Positions 48,766 through 59,279 are shown, counted from the stretch's first letter. The stretch: DNA of 64,000 nucleotides from Epiperipatus broadwayi (GCA_028023455.1 JAQFVV010006221.1:1494001-1558000); one strand, 5' to 3'. Made by a program: numbers and translations. The notes: generated by a model not told the origin, from the letters alone.

Positions 48766-49450
48766 TCACTGCATATTAAAGATTTTTTCGTTAGTTACTT
48801 CTTTCCATAAAAAAGATTTATTAACGTTGGTAGGGGAGAATTTTAACAGTTTTCTATTCTTGATTTTATTTTCTAAGTCTAATTAGATATCCACTTTCCA
48901 ACTACTATTGAATGAATAGTTAGATTATTCAAGGACTAGTTATCTGAAAAAAATTTTAAGTCAGTATAACCTGATATAAGTTTGGATTTTTAAAAATGAT
49001 GACAGATAAATACTCTACAATCCCACATAGCACTTTTCATACATGCATATATATATATATATATATACCATTTTGACCTGGCTCTTTTGAAATACGAATT
49101 CTAATGTATTTATATATTAGTTCATAGAGGGCAGTACTGGATTTCTTAATCATGTGGGATGATTTAATTGCTTAATATTTGTATATATATATATATAATT
49201 TCAAATTTACAGCACAGTTCTGAATCAAAAGCTATTATCTATAATATGGCAAACTTTTTCCAGTGTAAACGTTTTTAATTAATCCCTTTCACTATACATT
49301 TATTTTACATATAAACTTCTATTTTTCAGATGAGATAGAGATTTGAATCTCTAGATGGGAACCAATACTTTGATTTTTTTATTTATAAGTCTGATTGCAA
49401 CTTGTTAGATTATTAAATTTTGAATATACAGTATTAGTAATTAATATTCC
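48766..49450. other. AT-rich DNA
   Basis: Short TA repeats at about 49047 and 49183. Nothing coding. Confidence 0.4.
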
Positions 49451-49600
49451 ACACACACATGTCATCATTCTTTTCAACCATCTCTCTAAGTTCAATCCAT
49501 CTTTTCTGATCTCTAGTCTCTCTTCTCCACTTCACCTCAGCACACTTCATTATTTTAGCCCTCCATCTTACATGTGGTCTCTTTTTTGGTCTTTTACAAT
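49451..49600 (-). pseudogene. RTE LINE 3' tail fragment
   Basis: The - strand reads RPHVRWRAKIMKCAEVKWRR...QKRWIELREMVEKNDD, the last residues of the RTE protein found at 34.7 and 48.2 kb. The + strand 89-residue frame at 49395-49664 is the antisense. Confidence 0.6.
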
Positions 49601-50320
49601 ACATACATATATATATGATATAAACATTTTCCAGCAGTTAATATCATGCAATACACTAGATTAATACCCAACATTAATTTATTAAGTATGCATATATAAT
49701 GAGATATTACTATTATTTTTGTATTTCACCTTTCTGCAACTATTTTGTTCTGTACAAACGTAGAAATAATAGAGATACATTTAAAAATACCACTGAAATA
49801 GAAGCAAACCTATAGACTGCAACAAGTGTAAGAGAAATTAATGAGAATTATTGATAAAATATGTCCAAACTTTGGATTACTGATTTCTAATAAGATTTAT
49901 ATTTAAAATTTAATTCTGCCAACATAATGATATGCCATTTAAGAAAAGTCATTAGAACTTTATAAACCTTGTAATAATTTGGCAAGAGCTTTCTATGTAA
50001 ATGTACTTACTACTATTTATGTTGGTAATTCCAAGCTTATGAAGTAGTATTACTAGTCAAAATTCTTTACTTTTATCATCCATGCTTTCTTTTTATATGA
50101 TAAAATGATGTTATATAGGCAAGAGTATTGTTCTTTAGAGTCTGATTCAAAATACATGTCTAACCTTAATGATCAACAAAATATTGGAATAAAGTGATGT
50201 TAAAAGGAAAAAAAAACATTAACCAAATTGTATGATTAAAACATTAATATTTAATTACCATTTAGAAGAACCTCTGGTTCTTGAAAACAAATAAATATAC
50301 ATTAAAATAAATATGAAATT
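49601..50320. other. AT-rich DNA
   Basis: Nothing recognised. Confidence 0.4.
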
Positions 50321-50333
50321 AAAGTAATTTTTA

Positions 50334-50436
50334 GTCGAGCATTGGTGGTCGAGAAGTCAGCGACAGCTACTTTACAAGCAGTTGTCCCAAGATAGCGGGT
50401 TCGCTTCCTGGCTGATGCTATGACACATGAGAAAAA
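50334..50436 (+). mobile_element. tRNA-derived SINE
   Basis: Same family as 21204-21305 and 38629-38733, box B GCGGGTTCGCTTCC. Perfect 13-bp flanking duplication AAAGTAATTTTTA at 50321-50333 and 50437-50449. The - strand frame at 50302-50490 is a shadow. Confidence 0.87.
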
Positions 50437-50702
50437 AAAGTAATTTTTATATATTATAAGGATAGGACAGAATAACATTGCATTAAACAAAGACTGCCTA
50501 TTAAAACACAGTTGATATAAGAGATTTGGTACACATTTTAATCTTAAAGTTCATTTTTACTTAGCAGTATGACCTAAATAGTGAACTTTAAAACCTTAGT
50601 TTAACCTCTTCAAGAAGTATGATAACTAATCTTTCTTATTGCATTGTCAAATAAATAAAAAAAAATTGAATTTAGCAGTTGAAGTTAGACGATATAAAAG
50701 TT

Positions 50703-50730
50703 CTGAAGAAGATTGTTGGGGCAATCAAAC
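50703..50730 (+). repeat. Family D motif, covarying stem
   Basis: CTGAAGAA, then GATTG and CAATC around TTGGGG, then AAAC. Compared with GACTG/CAGTC at 360-390, both sides of the stem changed together. AATAAA follows at about 50755. Confidence 0.55.
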
Positions 50731-51161
50731 CTGTAAACTGTAAAAGAGGGTGGTAAATAAAGCATTGTGTAACAGTAGTAAAGTGCATGGATGATTTAAT
50801 TTAACCTATTGGTTAATATCTGTTTAAATTTCTTTAAATTTAATATTTCAATTTTATTATGATATTTGGGGTGGTCACCTAAAAAATTATATTATAAATC
50901 TATTCGTGCATACAAATAATATTAAAATAAATTGAATGTGTGTGGGAAAGATTGCTGTTGATAATAATTAATAGTCAAATTAAAGTAATTATGAATAAAA
51001 TTGTTTAATCACTTTTACTCAATTAAAATTATTTAAATATTCATGGCTAATTTTTAAAAAAAGTATAAATAAATAAGATTAACAAAAATTCTATTAATTC
51101 TATATACCATTAAGCACCACATGATCACATTTCCTATACTAGCACATTAATTGTTGATAAA
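50731..51161. other. AT-rich DNA
   Basis: Nothing recognised. Confidence 0.4.
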
Positions 51162-51680
51162 CAGAGCAAAACTCTCCATACAGTATTGCCACCTGTGCTA
51201 AACAGAGTAATCAATGGATGCCAGAAGGCTTGTGCATAAAATCCCTATCCAATGCCTACTCATCCAATATCCCCAGACTAGTTTCTGGCTTGTGGCCTTC
51301 GTCAGTGGCTATGGTTGTAAAAGAGCCAAAGACACCAAAATGTATGGGTGCTGAACTGAGTTCAGACCCATATGACTATATAAGCTATTGAGCTTAGATT
51401 GAAAATATTTTTTGTGTTTTCAATTTCATTCTCATAGTTTTGTAGTTAAGTAGAGATAAAAGGTAGTTGCTAGAGGGTTGCATTAGATCCTAAGATCTAG
51501 ATGCAGTGCTCTCATATCCAAAGCTCCTCACTGATGAAGGCCACAAGCCAGAAACTAGTCTGGGGATATTGGATGAGTAGGCATTGGATAGGGATTTTAT
51601 GCACAAGCCTTCTGGCATCCATTGATTACTCTATTTAGCACAGGTGGCAATACTGTATGGAGAGTTTTGCTCTGTTAATT
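51162..51680. mobile_element. Family A repeat, best-preserved copy
   Basis: Arms 51162-51306 (- strand, cut within the ribozyme at GTCAGTG) and about 51525-51676 are nearly identical reverse complements, ending AACAGAGCAAAACTCTCC and GGAGAGTTTTGCTCTGTT. The + strand unit from 51307 has the shared box GTTCAGACCCATATGACTAT and a complete hammerhead-like fold. Confidence 0.78.
51516..51574 (+). ncRNA. Hammerhead-like ribozyme fold (family A)
   Basis: Outer stem I ATCCAA (51516-51521) with TTGGAT (51569-51574); inner stem I TCCTCA with TGGGGA (51561-51566); core CTGATGA (51531-51537); GAAA (51551-51554); C-TA-G; cleavage triplet GTC (51558-51560). Stem II GGC/GCC has a CACAA loop, but the pair next to the core is A/A, where a G-C is normal. 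All core bases are intact, so activity is possible but uncertain. Confidence 0.6.
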
Positions 51681-51879
51681 CTATATACTTAATGAACACT
51701 TGCATTCTTTCTTTTTACATACAAATAAATGTCAATACATTTTAATCTATTCTACTTTTTGATTCAGGAAGTCATTTTTGAGCGAATAAAGAATACTTCT
51801 CTCTGTATTATCTAATCAAATTACTGGTAAAGAATGAATCAAAGTGATTTGTCTGAAGATTTGTAATGATGGTATATTA

Positions 51880-52322
51880 TAAGATGTGATATGTTGGACT
51901 ATTTCCATCATTTATGAGTGAATGTTGAATGTATAGAAAATCTTAAACTTTATTTAAACTTTCCAAATACAAACAACTTGTTAGTAATAACACACAAATA
52001 GACAATACAGGTTAGTAATTACACAACGTTTCGAGTTGTATTATTCTCTACACTTCTTCATGTATTGCTGGCCTATATGCAGTGACAATATTCACTTAGA
52101 AGTTGAACTCGTACCGTTAGATTCTTGAATATTGAATTTAAAGCAAACGCTCTACCAACTGATCTATTCTGTCACATTGTGTAATTACTAACCTGTATTG
52201 TCTATTTGTGTGTTATTACTAATAAGTTGTTTGTATTGGGAAAGTTTAAATAAAGTTTAAATTTTTCTATACATTCGCCACTCACTCATAAATGATGGCA
52301 ATAGTCCATCATATCTAATTAA
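51880..52322. mobile_element. Palindromic element with tRNA-like core
   Basis: Arms 51884-52027 and 52178-52318 are imperfect reverse complements (GATATGTTGGACTA outermost). The centre holds a CTCGAAAC motif on the - strand (about 52027-52060) and a tRNA-like segment on the - strand (about 52085-52175: GATCAGTTGGTAGAGCG box A, ACGAGTTCAACTTC box B). Same family as 31313-32275. Confidence 0.68.
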
Positions 52323-52923
52323 AATCATTGTTTTAAAACTACTGATTTAACAGATCATATATATAAATATTTTCAGATATTATAACAAATTGGATCATGT
52401 ATATGGAAACAAAAAAATAACTTTATAATATTTTGTTCAGATTAATTGCCAGATAACTATCAAAGCAAATTAATAAAAGGTATTTTTATTAATATTTGAG
52501 CATAATATTTTATAGCTGAAGAAAGTTGATAGTGAATGCCAAAACGAAAGAAACAACTACAGAAATAGAAAGTTGACTCTCACATATATGCAAGAACTCT
52601 CTATATAATAATGTTAATAAGCATTATGCTTGTAGAATTCACACAGAGTGTTCGACTTTTAACTCTAAACATACTTATCTGTCCAATCTATTTTGAGTGT
52701 TTAAATATTTTACTTCAGTTAAATTTTTAATAAAAAAAATATGCTCCATTAAAATCTTTATGGCTTTGACAAATTTTGTTTAAAACACAAGTTTAAAAAT
52801 GAAAGTAATTAAAAAAACAACAACAAAGTAATGACTTTTCAAATAAACAAAAAGTATATTTAAAAATAATCAAAATAAAACATTTTATTTAGCCTTCAGG
52901 ATAAAATAAAAATGGGTACTGAT
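52323..52923. other. AT-rich DNA
   Basis: Nothing recognised. Confidence 0.4.
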
Positions 52924-53876
52924 TTAGAATGCACTCATGACCATATTGAATTCTAAGGACCATAAAACCACTGCTGACTTATCCAAGTGATAAATAACAT
53001 TAAATAATAATCCACATGTTGTCATGATATGGCCATTCATTACAAAATTGCAATTTTCATCCATAATTAAAAAATTAAAGGGCAAATTTCATAAGGGTTT
53101 CTTGCGATCAAGTGTAGATCCAATATCCATGTCATATGATCAAATGTGAACAACACTTTTTTTATCTCCATTTTTTTCTAACTACATGTAACAAAGGAAG
53201 CATGCAATATCACAGTTTCTTTCTGGTAAGAAAAAGCCGATTAATTATAAAATTAATATACTTTATTTCAACATGTGGTTATAGGCATGTGTTATAATAA
53301 AATTTGTAGTTTAGAAGTTATAAGCTTTTATTATTTCCATATTATAAGCTTAGTTTGTGCAATTTTATGTTTATTCTACATGTGGTTATAGACATATATT
53401 GTAATAAAATTCCTATTTTGAAAGTTATAGGCTGTTGGTATTTTGGAATTTTTAAGCTTGATTTGATCAATTTTATGTTTATTAAATATGTGGTTATAAA
53501 CATATAAGTAATAAAATTTGTATTGTAGAAGTTATAGACTTTTAGTATTTTGAAATTATAAGCTTGTTTTGATTGCATTAATTTATGGACAGTACTTAAT
53601 ATCATCAAAAACATTCTTCCCCCTCTCTGCATACTTGAATGCTTTGCACCATCGTTATTGTAATAAAATTCATATTTTAGAAGTTATAAGCTTTTAATAT
53701 GTAGGCTTCTCTCACATCTATTTTAGATTCTAAGGATCATTCAAAACCATCACTGACATATGCAAGTGACTCCATGTGGATTATTTGATGTCATTTATCA
53801 TTTGGATATGTCAGTAGTGTTTTTGGATAGTTCTTAAAATTCAACATGGCAATGAGCGCAGTCTAAATTAGCACCA
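52924..53876. mobile_element. Inverted-end element with internal tandem repeats
   Basis: 52924-53018 pairs with 53773-53876 as imperfect inverted ends (ATAATAATCCACATG facing CATGTGGATTATT). A further half-hairpin around 53730-53830 lies at the right end. Between them about 3.5 copies of a 105-115-bp unit run in tandem (53270-53700; each has (T/A)TGTGGTTATA, then AATAAAATT and AGAAGTTATA). The - strand 96-residue frame at 53342-53632 is a product of the repeats. No transposase. Confidence 0.7.
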
Positions 53877-54784
53877 AAAATATATATAATAAAAACTATT
53901 AGTTTACCAAATCTGTATGTTGATGACAAATTTTAGTAAAGCATAACTGTAAATAATAAAAATATTTTTTGAAAAATTAAAAATCAGCATTTAATTTTTT
54001 TTAAAAATAGCAAAAAAGCAGAAAGAAAGTTATTGATAGAGTGGATAATTCCTGTCTAATATCAATAAATTTTCAGTTGATTAATTTTAAAATCAATAAA
54101 TTTTCAGTTAAGTAACTTTCTGTTAAAAGTAAACATATGCAAATGAAAGCTCAATATAAACATCAAATACTTATTAAGAAATAAATATTAATAAATAACT
54201 GAATATGTGTAAACTTATTATTTCTGCTATCACAAAGTCAACAAAAACTTATGCTTGCAAATGTAAGTTGCCTTGACAATAGATTGTATATCCTATGTTT
54301 TATTTAAGCTTTGACTGTATCTTGTGATTTACATTTAGAAATAATCTAGCTATTAGCATTTTTATGGTTTAATATACATAATAATCCACTTATTTAACAT
54401 TTTATTTTCTCTTTGCATAATATATATATATATATATGATAAACAAAACAAGTTATAAATCACGTAACTTGCTATAGCTTGCATTTTATGATTGGTAGAT
54501 GGAGCTTTACCAATATCTTTGTACAAGCTTAGTTCATAAACACTGAGAGAGAATCGGAATTCAATATCTCTTTCGTTGTCTCCACCTTCAGATCAGCTGA
54601 TTTTAAGCTAATTTTCTATCATCAGTGAAGGATAGGACTAGAAAATTTTCAAAGTAAAATTATAAATTGAAATATAAACCACAAAAAAATTAAGCCATGA
54701 AAAAGCTAAAACAAACAATTCTTAGATAATTAATAATTTTTATTAATCGTTCATTAGACTAGAGATTATCCAATAATGAATAAT
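53877..54784. other. AT-rich DNA
   Basis: No gene. AAGTTGCCTTGACAATAGATTG at about 54266 recalls repeat E. Confidence 0.4.
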
Positions 54785-54990
54785 ATGCAGGCAAAACTCT
54801 CCGTACAGTAGTGCCACTCAGTGCCAGCCAGAATAATCAATGAATGCCAGAAGGCTTGTGCATAAAATCCCCATCTAGTACCTACTCATCCAATATCCTC
54901 AGACTACTGTATGGAGAGTTTTGCCTGTGTTAATAATAGTTATGTGCAAGCATAAGAAATGTTGATCATGTGATGTTTAATGAATAATAT
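54785..54990. mobile_element. Family A repeat, minimal inverted copy
   Basis: AGGCAAAACTCTCCGTACAG faces CTGTATGGAGAGTTTTGCCT with only about 100 bases between; the ribozyme region is cut at ATCCTCAGAC. Tail TGATCATGTGATG. Confidence 0.65.
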
Positions 54991-55450
54991 ATTTCATAGT
55001 ATAATTTTTACTACACCAATCTCCTGCAAAGTAGGGACTGGTTTCTATCTACTTTTAACACCTTGTGAAGGGGTATGATCATAAACATATGACCAAAGAC
55101 ATTTAAAAAAAATCTATGATCATGTTCATGCTCTTCTATAAAAAAAAAAAAAATTAATAAAAAATTGTAAAGTACTTCATTGTTTGCACCACCAATTAGT
55201 GATCAAAAATAATAAGTAATGGTAGCCTAATATCATAATTTTCATATCTGAGATAATGCTAAAATATTTAAATATAGCAATTTTTATGAAAAAATAAAGT
55301 TTACTTGACTGCTACCAGTCACAAATGAATGATTATCAGGGTCAATGTGATTTAGTGAATGAAAAAAGTGTATTTTAAAAAATATAAATTTTTATATTGT
55401 TTTTATTAATTTGGTAAAGAATGTTTTGAAAATGTTTAAAAACAACAGTT
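54991..55450. other. AT-rich DNA
   Basis: Nothing beyond a short dispersed piece near 55034 shared with 37352. Confidence 0.4.
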
Positions 55451-55561
55451 GTCAAGCGTTGTTAGCCGAGAGGTCAACGCAGCCGCCTTGCAAGCAAGTA
55501 GTTGGTTGCAGACGGTTGTGGGTTCGCCTCCCGGCAAATGCTATGACATATAAAAAAAAAA
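55451..55561 (+). mobile_element. tRNA-derived SINE, variant
   Basis: GTCAAGCGTTGTTAGCCGAG (box A), GCCTTGCAAGC anticodon-arm-like region, GGGTTCGCCTCCC (box B), GCTATGACATA and A tail. More tRNA-like and more GC-rich than its relatives, with a short insertion between the anticodon arm and box B. Confidence 0.78.
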
Positions 55562-56007
55562 CTAATTAATCAAGAAAGATTATTTACATTATATAGCTAT
55601 TGGAATATGATACAGGGTTATTTCTGTTAGGAGAAAATTTAAAGTGCTGAAGTGAAAACTGGTGTAAGAGTATATTAATTGCCAAGTTGTTTTCTTTTTT
55701 ATAGCAGTTGTTAGCATGCTCTTAATTTTACATATTTGTAAGTGCAAGCTATATATAAGTCATGTGACATCTGACTTGTTATTATTACTATTATTATTTT
55801 GCTGTTGTGGCTTTGGCTAAATTAAATGGCTAAGCCTACTAATATATGGAGTATCTGAATTAAGTTCAGGCCTAAGTTCAGGCCCATATGATTTTTTCAG
55901 TTGGAGAGCTGACTTTAAAGACATGTAGATGTCTAAAAGTTTCAGATCTTCTTCTAACAATTAACTTTTAGATAAATGCTTTGCTTGAGTTGGTTTTTTT
56001 AATCTAA

Positions 56008-56065
56008 TGTCCCAACTCCTCACTGAAGAGACCCATAGGTCGAAACCGGTCTGGGGATGGGGACA
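56008..56065 (+). ncRNA. Hammerhead ribozyme, type I (family B, copy 1)
   Basis: All conserved core bases are present. Outer stem I is TGTCCC (56008-56013) with GGGACA (56060-56065). The internal loop is AAC/TG. Inner stem I is TCCTCA (56017-56022) with TGGGGA (56052-56057). The core is CTGAAGA (56023-56029). Stem II is GACC/GGTC with a CATA loop (56030-56041), and GAAA is at 56042-56045. A two-pair stem III, AC-CG-GT, is followed by C17 at 56051, after which the RNA should cut. The A in the seventh core position is allowed. Hammerheads self-cleave by attack of the 2' oxygen of C17. The internal loop of stem I facing the stem II loop is the usual partner for tertiary contacts. Confidence 0.85.
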
Positions 56066-56413
56066 ATCCAAGATAAAAATGATTTGAATGTCTTCTCTTG
56101 TAGTAGCATTTATCATAAATTAAAAAAAAAAGCTTGCTCTTAATTTTACATATTTGTAAGTGCAAGCTATATATAAGTCATGTGACATCTGACTTGTTAT
56201 TATTACTATTATTATTTTGTTGTTGTGGCTTTGGCTAAATTAAATGGTTAAGTCTACTAATATATGGAGTATCTGAATTAAGTTCAGGCCCATATGATTT
56301 TTTCAGTTGGAGAGCTGACTTTAAAGACATGTAGATGTCTAAAAGTTTCAGATCTTCTTCTAACAATTAACTTTTAGATAAATGCTTTGCTTGAGTTGGT
56401 TTTTTAAATCTAA

Positions 56414-56471
56414 TGTCCCAACTCCTCACTGAAGAGACCCATAGGTCGAAACCGGTCTGGGGATGGGGACA
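56414..56471 (+). ncRNA. Hammerhead ribozyme, type I (family B, copy 2)
   Basis: Base-for-base identical to the copy at 56008-56065, with C17 at 56457. Cleavage at both sites would release a 406-nt RNA whose ends could be religated into a circle. Confidence 0.85.
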
Positions 56472-56636
56472 ATCCAAGATAAAAATGATTTGAATGTCTT
56501 CTCTTGTAGTAGCATTTATCATAAATAAAAAAAAAGCTTGTTTAGAGCTATTAGAATGCTCTTAATTTTACATATTTGTAAGTGCAAGCTATATATAAGT
56601 CATGTGACATCTGACTTGTTATTATTACTATTAAAC

Positions 56637-57044
56637 AACTTATGGAAAGCTTTATTAACTGACCTAAATATATATTAAATCTTTATAGTATTTTAAAAAT
56701 TCTGGTATTATAATGTGGTATTGGTTTTTATAATGGGGATTTTAATTGCATGGATTAATTACAGAAACAATAACTTTATTGTTGATGATTGAACTATCCG
56801 TTTTAATTCAAAGAATATAAAATGATTTTAACTCTCTGAATGCACTCTATAAACAATTTGGGTCAGTATACAATGCTAAAAAACTCCAGCTCCTTGTTGA
56901 GTGAATATTAGCTGGAGAATATTAATTAGTTTAAATATCTTGGGAAGATTTTTCAGTATAAAAGTTAATTTTGAAGTAAAGAGATGCACAAATTATAATG
57001 ACTTTTGAAAGATAAAGTATTTGCCATATTCATATAACAACTTC
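56637..57044. other. AT-rich DNA
   Basis: Nothing recognised. Confidence 0.4.
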
Positions 57045-57091
57045 AACTGTTATATATAGAGCTTGAAAAATAAGCTCTTAACAAGCTTTGA

Positions 57092-57154
57092 GAATATCCC
57101 CAACCCCAGACCGGTTTCCGCTACTGGCATCGTCAGTGAGGTGCTAAGATATTC
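57092..57154 (-). ncRNA. Hammerhead ribozyme (family C, - strand copy)
   Basis: On the - strand: core CTGACGA, stem II TGC/GCG with a CAGTA loop, GAAA, stem III AC-CG-GT and GTC with C17 at 57109. Inner stem I pairs CCTCA with TGGGG. Outer stem I GAATATC pairs with GATATTC. The core is intact; stem II is short, with one U-G pair. Confidence 0.75.
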
Positions 57155-57617
57155 AAGCATTAGATTAAAAATACTAGGACAATCCCAGCACTTTATCTAA
57201 TGTATAACTATTAAGTAGAAAATCTGAAATTTTCAGACATTCATATGTCTTCCAATCCAGCTATCTAACTTAAATAGCTACATGGGACTGAACTAAGTTC
57301 AGATACAGATTATTAATAGTTTTAGCAATATAAAATCAGCAAAACCTTAATAGCAAAAAATAAAATAACAAAAAAAAATCAAGCCAGATGTCACATGATC
57401 TAATTTAATAAGCTTGTATTTACAAATGTTATATATAGAGCTCACAAAATAAGCTCTTAACAAGTTTATTTTAATTTAGTTCAGTCCCATATGGCTATTT
57501 AAGTTAGGTAGCTGGATTGGAAAACATATGGATGTCTGAAAATTTCAGATTTTATACTTAAAAGTTATACATTAGATAAAGTGCTGGGCTTGTCCTGGTA
57601 TTTATAATCTAATGCTT

Positions 57618-57680
57618 GAATATCCTAGCATCTCACTGATGATGCCAGTAGCAGAAACTGGTCTGGGGTTGGGGATATTC
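57618..57680 (+). ncRNA. Hammerhead ribozyme (family C, + strand copy)
   Basis: Outer stem I GAATATCC (57618-57625) pairs perfectly with GGATATTC (57673-57680), inner stem I ATCTCA with TGGGGT. Core CTGATGA (57636-57642), stem II TGC-CAGTA-GCA (57643-57653), GAAA (57654-57657), stem III AC-TG-GT, C17 at 57663. All invariant bases present. Confidence 0.8.
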
Positions 57681-57790
57681 TTCTCAAAGCTTGTTAAGAG
57701 CTTATTTTGTGAGCTCTATATATAACATTTGTAAATACAAGCTTATTAAATTAGGTCATATGACATCTGACATCTGACTTGATTTTTTTG

Positions 57791-58480
57791 TAATAATTTC
57801 TACTAAGCTAGATTGTATAAAACAGAATCCTAGAAACTTTATAACATAAAGATACTGGATTTTTTTTTATTTAAAATGATCAGAAATATTCTGAAAATAT
57901 ATTCCATAATCATAAAATTAATCTATGTGTTCTTCAATTTACTAGATATCATGATCAGGAACCTCCATTTATAATGATGTATTGAAATGGTCATCCTTTT
58001 GATCCCTTACCGTTTCATGTTCAACCTGATTTCCAACCCATCTGTGCTAGGTTTAAATCCTATCAAAATAAATACTTAAAACAAATGTATAAATGTGCTA
58101 TCATGGCTACTTATATAGCTTTATACAGGTACATGTGAATGAATGCTGTACACATATGCTATATTGAATGTTATAGCATTTATAATTGTTTAAATTTTAT
58201 TCCTTATTAAGAAAGAAATTTATATTACATATTTAATATTAAAAGTCAATTTATTAATTTTATTTGTATAAATTTATATATAATTGTATAATCCACCCTG
58301 TATAGTATTATGTATATAGGATGGCATGAGTTAGTTTTATTAAAAGCTTTTAGTTTTATCAATTAAAGACGAAAATAGATGTAAACAAATTGGCAAAACT
58401 ACCTTGCCTGTGGTCATATCAATCTAAAAAATTTATAATTGCTGTAAACTAATGTATTTCGATAAATCGGATATTCAATA
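57791..58480. other. AT-rich DNA
   Basis: No gene. ATGTGTTCTTCAATTTACT near 57926 resembles the start of the LINE tail at 34900, possibly a scrap of it. Confidence 0.4.
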
Positions 58481-59230
58481 AAATCACTAGACTGGCACTA
58501 TTGTAATTCTCTAGGGTAGTTTAAACAAAATTTAAACAAACGTCTCAAAATCAACTTTTGCAATCTTTGAATTTTAAACATAAAACAGAGTTAATGGGTT
58601 TTCAGGTGAAATAAATTCCTGGAGAGTAAGTGCTTGAGTCTCAAACATATAAATAGGCTATATTTTGAGCTGGGAGAGGAGAGGTACATTTTGTAACAGT
58701 GTTTTCTAACATATTCCATGCCAATCGATAAATGTCTGGCTAAAGAAAAGCCGAGTTTTGTTGCTTCCCCATGAGGAGAATGGTGGAGTTTATTGTCAGC
58801 CAGTGCCCTGAACAACTGAAACACTGCTACATGAATCATCCTACAATGGCACTGCTGGATGGGGATGATGAAGAAGACACCATTAACCGACCCAAGAAAT
58901 AACAATGCTGCATCTGAAGTCCAAGTACCTGAACATCCAGCTGAATGAATAACCGGTAACTAATAGTCAAAACTGCAGAGCTCTGTGTTTATCATTATTC
59001 TGTGTTAATTATTATTTAATTTTAAAACATTGTATATAAGTTCCAAGCTAGCTAAGTGTAATTGAATGTAACACTTTCTAAACATTCAAATTAATATTAT
59101 TCTAAACTATATTTTAATTAAGCTTTCTTTTAAATTATGTAACTTTGCTTACCCACCTTTGTAAATTTGAGTCTATTTAAAGTTATTTAATATCTGATCT
59201 AATTTCTTACTTATCGCTGCAGTGGTGCCA
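58480..59230 (+). promoter_or_regulatory. TATA-bearing block, possible LTR with primer site
   Basis: TATAAATA at 58648-58655, then a GC-richer leader, then AT-rich DNA ending CGCTGCA and TGGTGCC at 59223-59229. TGGTGCC pairs with the 3' end GGCACCA of some tRNAs, so this may be the primer-binding site next to an LTR end. The same heptamer lies next to the 5' LTR at 13.87 kb. What follows is not pol. Low confidence. Confidence 0.28.
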
Positions 59231-59279
59231 ATATTTTTCTTTTATAATTGTTTTAAAATCTTTTAATATATTTATTATA

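Larger units (their letters stand above)
55717..56636 (+). mobile_element. Family B hammerhead repeat, tandem array of 2.2 units
   Basis: Three starts of the same unit (TGCTCTTAATTTTACATATT) lie at 55717, 56135 and 56557; the third copy stops at about 56636. The two full copies are almost identical apart from a short duplication in the first (CCTAAGTTCAGG) and A-tract length. Each has TCATGTGACATCTGAC near the start, the box GTTCAGGCCCATATGA, a complete hammerhead ribozyme and an A-rich end. No ORF. A direct tandem with one ribozyme per unit is what results when a circular or multimeric RNA is copied into DNA, as described for PLE terminal repeats and retrozymes. Confidence 0.85.
57045..57790. 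mobile_element. Family C hammerhead repeats, head-to-head
   Basis: 57045-57475 is a - strand element. CTTGTTAAGAGCTTA occurs (on -) at both ends, ending at 57085 and 57464, so it holds slightly more than one 379-bp period of a tandem unit. 57476-57790 is a + strand unit that starts at GTTCAGTCCCATATGGCTAT, carries its own ribozyme and ends with the same CTTGTTAAGAGCTTA...CATATGACATCTGAC sequence. Box order and sequence match families A and B. No ORF. Confidence 0.82.

Noticed and set aside
49395-49664. 89-residue + strand frame
   Set aside because: Antisense of an RTE LINE tail.
53342-53632. 96-residue - strand frame
   Set aside because: Reads through tandem repeats, giving repeated TTYxINIKL-type segments.
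53265-53700. CRISPR-like spaced repeats
   Set aside because: Units are adjacent and over 100 bp with no unique spacers, and the context is a eukaryotic element.
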